NCBI GenBank assembly: GCA_012934845.2
Contig: WNNJ02003402.1
Coordinates: forward strand, 58,849-122,848
Origin: Pomphorhynchus laevis
Taxonomy: Eukaryota > Acanthocephala > Palaeacanthocephala > Echinorhynchida > Pomphorhynchidae
Reading direction: 5' to 3'
Length of the DNA: 64,000 nt
The position numbers and the translations under genes were made by a program. The notes beneath the pieces are model-generated. The model had not been told where the DNA came from. It saw only the letters and a program-made list of their open reading frames with translations, and searched no databases. This document shows, piece by piece, positions 24,901-39,900 of this stretch. The number at the start of each line of letters is the position of its first letter. Position 1 is the stretch's first letter.

Positions 24901-27900
24901 TCAGCAGCATATCTCCTATAGTAGTTTCGTGGTATTGCTGTAATTGCCTTGTTCTTTTTTCCCAAATAACTTTACTAGAGCCTAGACTAAGTACAAGTCT
25001 ATTAGCAAGTTCGATGGACTTGGCGGTTTCTAATTTATTTTTCACTGCTTCGTCTTTTTCGGCTAATCGAATTCGCATCTCCTGATTCTTTTCCTCGAGT
25101 TTGCTTTCCCGATCCTAAAAAAGGAGATAATGAACGTAAAGACAAATGCTGTATAACTTTTAATTTTAAATTGCTTTAATCTAAATTGTATAATTTTTTA
25201 ATTTTTAAACAAATCTTGTATACCAGCTAACCAACTTGACAGTGGCATGAAATCATACTTACTTTAACTTTCTTCATCATTTCATCATATGCCTGTTTAG
25301 CTTCAGTGAGTTTGACATCAGTTTCATCAAGTGCCAGCTTTTTAGGCAAAATATCTTGGTAAAGATCGTGATATTTGACAATATTCACAATCCACAAACA
25401 CAGCCTCGATGCAGCAACCGACTTTTTAGAAATCAAAGCCGGATCAAGATTAGATGCTTTCAAAAGCTTTTTCACTAAATTCGCTGTTGATATAGGAATG
25501 TTGTCCTTATCAAAATTTTGAAGTGTTTTAAGAAAATCTGTAACTTGATCAAATTGTTAGTTTTGCGGCTTTCCAACTCCTATCTTCAGGCACTTTACCT
25601 AAAAAGTAAATTACGAATGTTGCGGTAATATCATCACATGCAAAGAAATATTTACCGCTTTTGCCTGCAAGCAAAACTATGACAAATTCCATTACTTTGC
25701 GAACCATATCCGGTGGAGAGTTGAAAGATTTCAGTTCGGAAAGATTTTCCTTGCTTAGAGTTTCTAAAGCAGCATCCGCTTGTAGCAAAGCTGGTTTAAC
25801 TTTCTCTAGATCCTCAGCGCATGCAGCCTGATTTCTTTGGACATCGTTCTTGATTATTTCTAGCTTTGCGTTTTTCGCCTCTGCGGCACTTTTGTGCTCA
25901 ACGACTTTGTCGGTTTCCGCGGTGACAATCTATTGAACACAAAACTTCAACATAAATAACGACTGAATCAAAAAATGCTATCGAATATAAAGTTAGATAC
26001 AATTTCGTTTACAAATTTGAATATCGACTTGCTTATATTGACAAAATAACAGTGTTTTTGATTTAAAATGTATGGTATATAAAGTTGCAGATAAGCAATT
26101 GTATATAATACATTATAAATATACATTATCAACCAAAAATTTTATATATTCTTCATTGTCAAAATATTATTTTATAAATTATTAAAGCCGTAAACTTATT
26201 TGTCTTTGAACGATTGAAAAAACATCTCAAATTAAGGGATTAAAACAAAATAATCTTTGCAGCGATTGTATTGATTTGATAACAATAAAGCTATAAGGAT
26301 TTGAACCTTTGTGATTTTACTCGTTTTGCACCAAAACAATAAAATATCTAAAATAATTTAGTAATAGAAAATTACTTTCACAGTTTATGAAATAGTTTTT
26401 TACTGCAATGAATATTTTTTAATTAATAATATCAAAAATTATTTTACATTTATAAATTATTAAATTTAACTTTGCTGCTTACTTTAAGTACTGCATCCGC
26501 TGTTTCAGTTCTTGCATTTACAATGATAACTTTATCTGCCAATTCATTTTTCAAAACAGCTGTTTGCTCTGGCACCGACTCAAGCTTACTTAGACCACTT
26601 CGTAATCTCAGAATATCTTCGTTAATTTGATGAACCTTGCCGGCAGATAGATTAACATAAAGTGAAATAAATTCAATAAACGTCTTCGGTGTCGTGTAAT
26701 AATATCTTGATGTGTTGACTATGAATGATTTTGATATTCCTTCGACATATTCATGAGCTTCACTCATGAATCTAGCAATTCTAGATATGTACGCTTGATT
26801 TACATGATTTGAATGTTGAAGGGTATTCTCTGCAACTGAAATAAGAGCATCTTTCGGCCATTTATGAAACCAGTCAATTGTTGTTGCGGTAACGAGTGCC
26901 GGGAAACATCGCGCTTTCTTCCTTAATGCATTTCCAACCGGTGAGAACGTTAAAACAACCTAAAACGGAGTAGGGAATTTAGTACAACGCAGGCAAGTGG
27001 ATGATTTATGATATAAAAAATACTAAGAAGCATATCTATAATTATAATCATATAATTAATTACATTATTACAACAACAAAAGATATTTTAAGTTCCATAT
27101 TATTTTATATCACCTTGCGATAAAACTAGTGTCAAATGGTTTTTTACGTCTACAACACTAGCTACTGTATTGCAACTCAGCTGTTGAGTTCTCTAAAATA
27201 TAAAATTGTCATGACTTTGAGTGATTTTAAAAATGCCTTATTTACAATTGAAATACTTTCCTAAAAAATTGAAATTTTTAAATCGCTGTTTCTTAGTGTA
27301 TTTAATTTTAATAATCAATTATTTGCGTATTCAGATCGCTATAAATTGTCACAACGATAATATATGAATTCAAACAATTGTTAGATCCACTAACAAAATT
27401 ATGGATTTGCCTATATAGTAACAATTTCATTCACAAATTAACATTTACCGAAATGTAAATGTAACTCTTTTTTCTAATATTCTCTGATAAGAAAATTTAA
27501 AAATTCAGCAATCACGCTATGCGAATTTTAAGTATAATGGTCGAAAAGCATACCTTGAGATCGATTTTAACTTTGGAGATGAAATAGACCCATGCACTAT
27601 TTCGATCAATTTCCATACCAGATACTTTCATTTCAGTTTTAAGCGAATTCACAATTTCGTAAGTTTCCTCTTCAGAGAACATGTTGTAAACGTCACCACT
27701 AAATAACACGTCATTGAGAATTGCCATGTACGAATCATCTGCGTCTTTAGCACCAGTAACCAATAACATAGCCGTCATTGATTTTGATCCAGTTCTCCGG
27801 TAAATATTGTTTAAAAGCTGAAGAAATTCCGATGGAGAAGCGAATGTTCTTACATCTGCTTTAAATGTATCGGTGGAACTCATGAACGTCGCTAATCGTG

Positions 27901-30900
27901 CAATGCTTTGCTTCCCGCTTCCACCAACACCGATGAGAAGAGCGTTTCCGTTTGGTGTTTCTAGTATGCGATTGATTCTACATATATGAATTAAAGCGTC
28001 TTCAAACATTACTAATTCCATAGGTGGATTGTTAAGATCATTATAATTCTTGAGCATTTGAGTCGCAAATGCTTGAAGATATACCATATCTTTAACTGGC
28101 AGATACGTTGGCATGGCTTGACCGGACGCATAGTGACTGTAGATTAGTGGTTGATCGAACACTTTATTAACGTCTTTCGGCTAAAATATTAACATTAAAA
28201 TCAGTTTGTTTTCAGAATATCATGAGAAAAACTTTGCGATAATTGAATACAATTTCAAAAGATATATCTGTAAAATATTTATCCGTATTGGATCAGCGGA
28301 AACATTTTAAATTCTTGACAATCATATTTTACTATAAATTTCAATTAAAAATTAATTTATTAAAGAGCTTTTAATGATATTAAATACTTTGAAACAATTC
28401 ATTTTTAGTTAACATACTTTTAGATCCTTGTAGATGAGATCTTTTAATAGTTTGTCCATTGCAAGTACGTCATCTTTATCCAACATTTTATCAGAATACG
28501 TTTTATATGCTTCGTGTGTGTATAATCGTATTAGACTCTCCGGATTTAGCATGCATTCGTTATTCGCAAATATAATTCCCTAAAGCACATTATTGTTAAA
28601 AGTTCTAATTTAGAAAAGTAATATTAAACATTAGTCCCTGCAAAATATAAATGTTATCAAGATGCCTTTAATATCAAATGATGTCTTCAAATGATACGAT
28701 TTATATCACCGATAAAATCAATTTTGTATTAAGCAAAGGAATTATTAAGTTAGTATTATTAAATTAATCAAATAGATATTAAAGTATATTAGTAAAGTAC
28801 CTTCAATACAAATATCCAAATCATTATTAAATCACATTTGTATTGACAAAATTTCATACCTCATAGATTCGTTGAATGTCTCTTAGATTAAATAGATAAT
28901 GGAATTTTATTGCGGTTGGTAGAAAAAGACTTGCGATCCTGTAGTGAATAGCAATTGTACCTTCAACAAATGCAGGAATGAATGCTTTCATATCAGAAGA
29001 AAATTGATATTCGGCTTCTTTACGACTGGTCATATGTCCGTAGAGAATTGACGCAAGTGTGGTTTGTAATGCTTCCTAAATAATGTTTAATTATAATACA
29101 GAACAACGATTTAATGACAACTTACCTTCGATGGGAATGACATTGCAAATGTAATAAAATGACGTTGCAACCGAGGAGTGATAAAAAAATTGCCTGCATT
29201 TTGATTCATGCATACAACATATTGGCAATTCTTTATTTCCTTTAAAGAAAGCATACGGCGATCATACCACTGCCCGTAGTCTAAGTGCTGACGCAAAATT
29301 GTATGGGCAAGCACTGTTTGATATTGGTCAACTTTTAACATGTTCAGATTATCAATAAAAAACACAATTTTCTTCTTACCAGGCGATGCAAATGTTTTCC
29401 CAGCCTTTTTCGCTAGCTTTCGCTCAAGAAGGCACTGTAACATTTCACAGTCTGTGGCATAATTAAGTGATATATTGGTCACACTGTAGTTTTCACCATT
29501 TAAATAACTAAGACACTTTTTTCTTAAAAGGGTTTTTCCTGTGCCGGCTGCCCCGGCAATCATTACGGGATGCGCGCGTTTAATAAGCTGCATTATCCAA
29601 AATACAATTCGTCGATTTTCGGATGTAGGAACAAATTGACTCTATAAACAAATATTAACATTTGAAACATTAGCTATAAAGGATATTTTATTATCAGATA
29701 AATGTTCAATGGTAGAAACATACCGATAATGGTATCGATGATTCAAAGATAAATTCAGGAACGATTGTTTTCCACAATTCATATGTTTGAGTGCTTGGAT
29801 CGGGAAAGTAATCAAATATGTTCGTTCCCTCCACAGAACATGAAGGTTGTTTAAATTCTGTTATCCACCATTTTGAAACGACATTTCTATGGTCTCCGTA
29901 CTTAAAAGACAAAATATGTACATTAGTAAATGCGTACCAATATCTATTATGAATAATCAGAGAATCGCTAAAAAATATTTTCAGCATTTAAACCGTAACT
30001 ATTGAATATAAGGGTGTTAAATTATATGATTAAATGCTAATATTACATTAGTAATAAATATTTACATAATTCGTTAATTGCCGTCTGCTAGTCCTTCTCT
30101 GCATCCAGCAGTGAGAGGAATCTGGCACTAATGAGTCATTGTGATGACGAAACGGTATCTAATACTGCTATCTTCGTTCTTTCGCGTCTGGCTTACATTA
30201 TTGTTAACATAATTCACGCGGAATGGTATCATTTAAGAAATTCATAGCTGCAAGTTTGAAAACTATTGTTGAGAAGATTTTGTTACATTAAAATCGAAAT
30301 TATAAAATTATAAATAGGATTTTTCTATCAAATTATATAATATTTTAAGTATAATGATTTATAATTACAAAATAATAATGTTGATAAAAACTGTTAAAAT
30401 ATATGATAATTTATATTTAATAAAACATAAAGGAAAAGTAGATAATAAATTAACGTTATAGATTAGATTTAATATAAATATTAATATATAACTGATATTA
30501 ATATATTTTGATGTAAATGCTAAGATATTTTAACTATGCATTTGGGAAAATATCTAGCTTGATAAATATGTATAATATTTTGGTTGAATTTTTGCTAAGA
30601 AACGTCAACGGGCTGAATTTAAGATATTCTTATATTATCAATCCGTGATGTAACAATAAAATGCTAATAGTAGCCACTTAAATAATTTGTGAAAATTATT
30701 AAATAATTTGATCTGTATAAATAATAAATAATGAAAGTGACATCTCATATAGTCATATTTCATGTATATACTTATTATCAAGCTATATAGCGACAGATAT
30801 TACATTTATCTATCGTTATTGTATGACTAGGGCTTTCCTGGTATTAAAAAACGTGTAATATAGTATGTAGCTAATTAATTGCATAACTGTTAATTTATAA

Positions 30901-33900
30901 ATTATCGTGTTACAGAATTAGTGATTTGAATACTGTTTTAAAATATGTAATGCTAATTTACAAGCTACATGCCTGATCATGAATTAAGCACCCAGCAGAA
31001 GCCCAAATCCATGCAAATTCGAAATTTACTTGATACCATTCTTTTGTGGAACATGGTGGTATACGATCTATTGTCAGCAAGCAGTTAAGTAGAATGCATT
31101 GTGAATGCACATGAGAAACGTCTACTATCGGTATAGCTTTTCTACATTTTTCTCTTAGACATTCGAACGTTACTAATACATATTTATCAAACAATAGCTG
31201 TATAATAGTGCGTTCAGATGAATTTTGTCGTTTTTCAAGCCATGATTGAAACAGTGGAACATATCCAATATCGATTGAGTTAATATACAAAATCTCTAGA
31301 AACGGATTCTTAACATTTGACGATATCTTCCTATATTTAATATCTGCACAAGATACAGTGGCTGGAGTTGCAGTCCTTAAGTGGTATATTTCGAAGAGCA
31401 TTCTCGTAGTTTTCGTAAGGGGAATTCTTTCATTGCTAGCTAGCGTCAGTAATTTGTTGTCGTCCATGACAGTGTTTAAGGATTCAATCCACATGGGATC
31501 AATATCTCTATCCAGAACAATCCATTTCGGTCCAGAATGCTTCATACTTGCAAGCTGTCTCATTGTTGAAGAAAGCAGCCCTTAAATATTATTAATTTTT
31601 TTAAATTCAAGTTTTATTAAAAACACCAAAAGCTGCAAATGATTGTTGTTTAACTAACCATCTAAGATGCTATTATTTAATTTAATATTTTTTACATTCA
31701 ATGCTGCAATTATAATTAAAAAGCGAGCTTTTTTGAAGCATGCATGTTTTATTTTATCAAAAATTATCAAGTAAATAATTATAAATCGTGCATTTAAATA
31801 CCAAGCACTTCAGATAAAATCAAACATTTTAATGTACAACTAAACGCAACTTATAATTAGAAGACGTAATTACATATTTTTATGAAAATAAAAAAGAGAA
31901 TAAATTATATACTTTACTGAAATATGCAAAAAGTAAGTTTTAAGTTGGAAAACAAAAAATTGTAAATAAAATTAAAAAATTTAAATAAAATTGTAAATTA
32001 TTGAATAATAATAAAATTATTATTAAAATTAATATTAATAATTAAATAATTTTTATTATTTTTCTTCAAATTAATATTTATCATTATAAAATTAATTATA
32101 ATTAATTGTACGATCTGCTACCTTTGACAATCAATTTTCATTTATTTGGCCATTAAACAAGTCTGAATTGTTGCTTGATAAAACAAATATTCTTTAATTT
32201 ATATTTTTATATTATTAATTTATTTATATTTTATATTAAAATAAATCGATTTTGTCTATCAATTCTTTATTGCTTATCACCTTTTATATATTATCAATGT
32301 CATATATACTATTAGTTATATTGAACTTGTAATTTCGAATCGAAATTACAAACACCGATATATATATTGAATATATTAATATTATAATATTAAATAATTT
32401 ATTATAATATTTATAATTATATATTATATAAAATATAATATTTTATATAATTGTATAATACTATATAATTAATATATAATTATATATTATGTTATAATAT
32501 ACATTATATTAAATTATATATTATATAATATATAATATTATATAGTATAAATAAATATTATATTATAAATACAATATTATATTAAATATATAAATTCCTA
32601 TATATCACTCATTTATATTTATTCAATACTTTATTTCCGCATGCTGCTAACATTTGTGCCCATCCAAATATAAAAAATACTTAAAAAAATTCATTTAGTC
32701 AATATTAATTGAAATAATAATAAAATTAACATTAAAATAACATAAACATTATTTTTTTCAATATTAATTAATCAAATTGATTTAATTGATTATATGTTTT
32801 TATTGGTTAAACTAAACATTTACATTAACAATTAAACAAAATCAAATACCATCTCTCCATTCTATAGTAGTCTTATTTACGACACCAAATAGTTCATCGT
32901 TCTTCACCGCCTTTGGATTTAAATCAACTGCAATTGGTCTTTGCGACATCAATCTGTATGCATGTTGAAGTGTTTTCCAGAAGCATGATTTTCCTGAATA
33001 GATGACTTTTTACATTTCATAAATGCAAAACTACACAATGATCAAGAAGTTCTAATTTTAAAGCTGTTATGAATAGTTTAACTATGTGGATATTTACAAT
33101 TTTAGTAATTCGTAATAAATGTTTGGTGATAACTTACCTAAACAATATTTACATTTGATAAAACCATATTAACAAAATCCAGATAAACCAAGTTTTAAAA
33201 ACATACCCGATCCTGATTCTCCAACAATGAATACTGAATGTTGGACTTCTAGTAATTCTTTCAGTTGTACCACTTTAAGTACAAAATTCGATGCATAATG
33301 TTCGCTATACTGAAGCTTCAATTCACTAGCTGCTTGCTTAATATATTTTTCCAGATTTGCATCCCTATAAGCATATATATAACGAAACTCGGTATCACTT
33401 ATACATTTGGCATACTGTTTTCGAGGTACGTCAAGAGCAGGAGCAAGATCTTGAATTAATCCTAGAAATATTGACAGATTATCATTCGTTATCTTCGGAA
33501 CATTGAAATCTCTGAGTGCACGCGTTAGTACCATATTTTCTGGTAAATCAGGATCAGCTCTTCTCAAATTACCTGCCACTACTAAAACAGATTTAATTGC
33601 TCTCAAACCCCAATCGTAATGATCCTAAATACAAAAGTTCCATTGATAAAACTGTAGACCAAATGAACCAAAAATAAATAAAAATGTATTTAATGTGTCA
33701 AATAGTATCAATAAGATGATAAACGGATTCCCCTATATAGTTTTAACGAATTGCCATTGGATTACACTTAAATTTATATCTTCTAAATAATGAGTAACAA
33801 AATTAAACTGCGGTATAAATCATTATAACACAATATTGAATTAAAACATGAAAATGTATCACATTGATGGTTAACGTTGATAAATAATCGCTTATTTATT

Positions 33901-36900
33901 TTTAATTAAAATTTCGTAAATTAGAACACTAGAAAAATACACAATGTTATGTTTAAATGTATGAATTGTTTAAAATCATGTAATATATACAATGATTTAA
34001 TTCTTACAATTATATAATAATATATCATTAATATGTTACAATAATTATAATGACATTCTAAGCTAATAATCATTACATTGATAAAGTAAATAGATAGTAA
34101 TTTTTAAGAAATTAATTTTAAACAAATAATTAACTATTAAGTAATTAATGCAATAAGTAATTACTTAATACAAGTAATTAATTAAAGACAAGAGAGAAAT
34201 CGATAAACAACCTGTTTAAAAAGGAGATCACGACATAAGCTGTACAGTGTAACAAACTTTCTGGAAAGTACTTTTGCCTCAGTGAAACCAACTGAAACAA
34301 GATTTAGCTCCGTAATCAAATCAAAATCAGGTACAATCATTGCACATGGTCTAATTCAACAAATATATATTGAAAGCATATATGCAAGTCATATATACCT
34401 AAATAAGGCCTTCATGCTTTCTGGTTGTTCAGTTCGACCGGCATATCCTGGATTCATTGTTATAAATATGCCGACAGAACTGTTCAATGCAATATCCGCA
34501 CCCATAAAGTCAAATCGTTCTTTACGACTTCGTAGTGCGTACTAAACAATAATATAGAAATTGTATTTGAAGTGCAATTCGATAAGTAATTTTGATCATA
34601 TGTTTCCAATTAAAAGTAGTATATTTACGGTATGAAGGCAAACTGCCAACGATTTTAAAAAATTTAATTTAAAGTTAAAATAATTGTTTTGTTCCCTGTA
34701 TTTTGTTTCTACTTAGTAGTAAACTGCTGAAACATTTTCGTGTAAAGATTTTAACATCATGGCATTAGTAGATAGCAATTTATTTAAGTGAAAATTCAAA
34801 TGCTTTAAAAAGCGCACTTACCAAAATTGTTTTTACTTGAATTGATACCACAGAGAGTACGTCAGCTGTAATTCTATTAAATTCATCAAAACATCCGCAA
34901 AGCCCACTCTGAGCAAGACATTTAAATAGATTTCCAAGGGAAGAATAGTCCATATGCTCAGAACGATTGGAGACTACAACTTTGACTCCCAATGTGCGTC
35001 TCAAATCCTTAGTGGTTTCAGTTTTGCCCGTACCGGCAGGGCCAGCGGGTGCGCCACCCATGTAGAGATGCAATGACTGAGTTAGCGTAATGTAACATCT
35101 AAATAACGAAATAAAGATCAATATGAATATAAACGAGATGTGGTTTAATATCGACGTTTAAAAATTCTTCACAATTATATACCTATCAATCAATGGAGTT
35201 ATAACCAGTTTCGATTTATTGCCCAAATATTCGTATTGATATAAAAAGTTAGCATCACAGAGTTTGGCAAAACAGTGATTTTGTTGATCACTCCATCTCA
35301 GTCGCAATTGACTTTGCCACATGAAATCTCCGGCATTGTCAATCTTAAAAGCGATAAATTAGAGCTTGCATTAGTGTTAATTCGTATTATTGAAACAAAT
35401 TATATTAGAATATAATAAATGTTATATTAATATAATAATAAATTTAAACAATTAATAACAAATTTAAACAAATTATATTAGTTTTTAAATTATTAAACAA
35501 TTTTTTTGATAACATTCTAAAAATTTATAGTAAACATTTATTTAAATCGTGTTACATCATTTTTACATAAATGTTTGCTGGCAAATATTTATCTTCAATT
35601 ATCAATTTTGAACAAATACAGAATGATTGAGCAACAGAGTAAATATGAACAGTTTTGTTTATCAAGGTACACAGTAAATTGAAGAAATGTTGATATATAG
35701 GTGCTTGGAAGTAAAAATAATGACAGAGTCATTCAAAACAACTGTTTATTTTTATTCAAAATTTTTGAATAGGAATATTAACGATAAAATATCAAAGTGA
35801 ATTTACATAACCGCTCAAACTCAATTATACCAATAAGGCAATAATAATTATAATTTTGACAACTATAAATCTATTCTTATTAAAATATTTATTTATAGAT
35901 AAAGCTGGTTAATCACCTTGGCGTTTATCATTTTCTCGACAATATCTCTAGCATGTAAATCGATACGACAGAGCGTTGTTATTTTTTGACGATCGAGTTC
36001 ATTTAAATCGCCCAAAAGCAGCTTTTTAAGTGCATTCAATTGATTCATTTGCTTCTTCAGATAATCTTTGAGGGCATTTGTATTAGTTTCAATTGATTGG
36101 AACACTGCGTTGAATTCAGATGCCCACCATATTTGTGATCCAGTTAAAACAATTTGTGCCGGATATTTTCCAATCCACGCTTCTCTGTTTTGATGCTCAT
36201 AGTTAGATACGGCTTCTTTCAGCCAGTGTCGAATTGAATTCTTCATTGCCTGTAGAACAGTATTAATCCAATATCCCACCTGTCCCTCGAGTAAATATTT
36301 ATCCATGAATTTTACGAACTCTCCTTCGTCTGAGTACATTCCGGTTGCGAATGCTGAAATTGGATCTTCTGTTGTAACTTCATTCATCATCATTGTAAAA
36401 TCATCTTTCTCGCTAACATCTTCTGTGTCTTCATCATCGTATGTGCCTTCTGGCTCATCGTTATCATCTGCCTCGTTAATTAGGACGGATTTCTTTTGCT
36501 GATCTCTCACTGAATCATACGTGGCAAATTTATTGGCGCTTTTCGCCTGTTTATGATGTTTGTCACGTCGACGTGATGATGTACTGTGATGGTGTTTTCG
36601 TTTATGTCGTAGTTGACCGGAATTCCTTGAAGAATGACCTGATTTAGTACTGCTCTTCCGTGTTTTCTTCGAAGAAGGCTTATCATCCTCGGACGAAAGG
36701 TTAACGGGCTCTAATTCTAGCTTATCGATTGAATCGAATAGTTTTATCAGTAGGTGCATTACTTTACTCGGATCAGTTCCGTTTGATAAGATATCTAGCA
36801 ATTCAGAAGGAGATACGAAATAAAATCTAAAACAAAAGAAACACAAATATCATGATATTAAATTAGCCGCAACTACCTTGGAAACATTATTCTCTTTGTT

Positions 36901-39900
36901 TCTAAGTACCCTTCCAACGCCTTTTGACTTTGGGATAATCGACGTTCAATACTTTCAAATAAATCAAGCAATCCCGGACGATTCATACATCCGACTATGT
37001 TTAAATCTTCCATGTTGCTTTTGCAGATGTTCTAATAAACATTTATTTTTTATACATACATTAATACAATCCAATGCGGAGTAAAAAATGTTTTAAATTT
37101 ATTTCAAAATATATTAAAAAGCATTAATTCTCTAATATTTCGATGTTCCCGAAAAAATATTAAATTTCAGAATATGCAAATAAATTTTCATCAAAATTGC
37201 TATTTCAAAGCAATTAGAGTTATGCGAGCAAAAATATAATAGTTTAACAAACAATAAATACCTTAAAATCTGAGTCTTGAATGTGGAACTGTCTTGTTTT
37301 CTTGGGGAGTTTAGCCCTAATATCCTGAGTACCAATAAATATTGTCTCCAGGTAAGACCAAGTCTTCTGTACATCAATTAGTTTTCTTAAAACTTGATCA
37401 ACCGCAGCCAGTTGAGTTTGCCAATACTGTGGATCATTTGCAAAATAATCGGCATACTTTGAAGTAGCCATCATTTGCAGCTGATTCTAAAACCATGCAG
37501 GGATTACAAAAACAATTATAATTTTAATATCTGATTATATCTTCAAATATTATTTACATCTATCAATAGTTATTATTCATGCATCGACAATTTTGGTAGA
37601 TTTCGCTATTGCATGTTAAGAAATTGATTAATTTAAATAAGATATTGCATGTGCCTTAAAAGCTCTAACTTGACGTAATGGTAAAAACAAGATTTACGAA
37701 AGAAATTACATATTATAGCAAAATGTATAAATATATCAGTAAAAATTCAAGATTTTTTAATTATGATTTTAGACGAAACATTCTTATTCAATTAAGGTCT
37801 AACAGCTAATTTTCGGTAACTACCTGTTATTATCGTCAAATGGTAACATAGCATAATGATGGTATTAGTTAGTTACCGAACATTTGCTGTTAGACTTTGA
37901 TTAAATAAGGAATTTTTCGTCTAAAATCGTTATAATGTATAAATATAACCGTGCCATATCGTGCTGGTTTAGAAACATGCACTGATCGTATTCAACAAAC
38001 ATATTGTATTTATTTCAGAGATTTAAACTTTTGGTCTAACTTGCTGTGAATAGAATTTTATGCCCAAATAGAAGCACGGGTTTGCGGAGTTGTCAACATA
38101 TAATTAATTGAAAAGTTATTTAGATAATTCATAAAAGTAGTTGATATTTGAAATAGTTTAAACATTATCGAAATGTGATGAACCTGGTGTTCATCCAGTG
38201 ATTCGATAATATCGTCTCTTGCTACAAGTAAAGATGTCACGGTTCTCTCGTGCTCAACAACATCAAACGTCGCGCTTTTCCATACTGCAAATATATCATT
38301 GAGCGTCTTTTCCATTGATAATTCTTTGATTGACTTTTCCACTATATCTCGAACCTAAATTACAATTTTTACTCTTGCCAAATAAAATCAAAAGCAGCAC
38401 TAAAATATAACAAAATAATGTGTTCTTTATGCTTAAATGTTTCTGTAATTTAAGAAGCATTGTTTGTTATTTTTTACTTTATAATATCAAAAATAAACTA
38501 ACCTGATCTTCATAAGCGTGAAGATTTAGGCGCAAAAGATCATCGAGTTTCATTGAGTCATCAATTTTGAAGAAGAATCCAGTCGTTGATTCCATTAGTT
38601 CGTTCCAATGACGATCCCTCATGGAATCAGTCTTCAATTCAGATATCACCCGAATTGCACTTAACATGTTTTTAACTTCGCTTTCAATTCGTATAAAATT
38701 GTCCCATTTCCCACAAGCTTTGCTTAGACCTGCGAATAATTAGAATTTTTATTGTTAATACAATTTTATATCCCCAGTTGTTTATCCAATGTTAGAATCA
38801 TTACAAAAATAATTTTATATAATAATATTAAGATAATTATATAATTATAATTATATAATTATATAATTATAATTATAATTATAATTATATAATTATATAA
38901 TATTATAATGAAATTATATAATAAATTTATTATTTTTTAGAAATAAGTGAAATTTATATTTGACTGATGGTTTACAAATTAATAGGCTCGAAAATATACA
39001 ATAACTTATTTATTTTAAATTCTAATTCTTCAAATGAATGAAATAATATATTCAGTTGCTGCAGCTATTAAAGTTTATAAATAGTAAATGAAAAAATATC
39101 AAAATCTGAAAATCAGAATGCATCAATTTTTTATTTTTAAGAATATTTCTGAAATCCCGCGTACATTTTATGCCTAGCATCACCATGAACACTTAGCTTT
39201 CTAAATTAAAATTGTTTTATCTCAAATAATTGAATTTGATATAAATCTAACATTGAAATACTAAATACTTACAATGCGGTATGGCCTTAATTATAACCTG
39301 TACAACTCTTGAACAGTTAAATCAATTTATATTTGAAACAGAATTCTGGCAACTTTCAACTGGTAACGTATTAAAACTGTTTCTATTTTATTTGTGTTAT
39401 ACTTAAGACATGTGTGAACATATTCGATGAAATTTAAGTACAAATTGTGGATTATTATTAATTACACCATAATCATAAGCAATTACCACGCAGTTCTTTA
39501 AGTAGAAACTTTTGCTTCAATGTCTGTTCAATCATTTCAATATTAGCGTCTTTCCAAGTAGTAGTTCGCCAATATGCCATGGATGAAGTGATAATATCGA
39601 TAATATCCCATAACTGTTTGACTGCATATAGTTCTTCTTTGCATTGATTCAGTTGCTTAAATTCGGGCATCGCCATATCAAAAACAGCTGATGTTTCTCT
39701 TAGATCGCTGACTTCTTTTAATTTACTATCAATAGTTTCGTTAAGCTACAACATATATTTTAAGTTTATAAGAAAGTAAATTATAGTAAATTACTGTGTC
39801 TATTCGTTCATAATGTTCAGGAACGTTCTGGTGGAATAGACCATATCCTATAAATGAGCTTCTGAACTCATCTTGCCATTGCTCAAGGTCAGCTAATCGT

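Noticed and set aside
34282-34545. 87-codon plus-strand open frame
   Set aside because: It is the antisense of dynein exons 17-18, whose minus-strand protein is strongly conserved.
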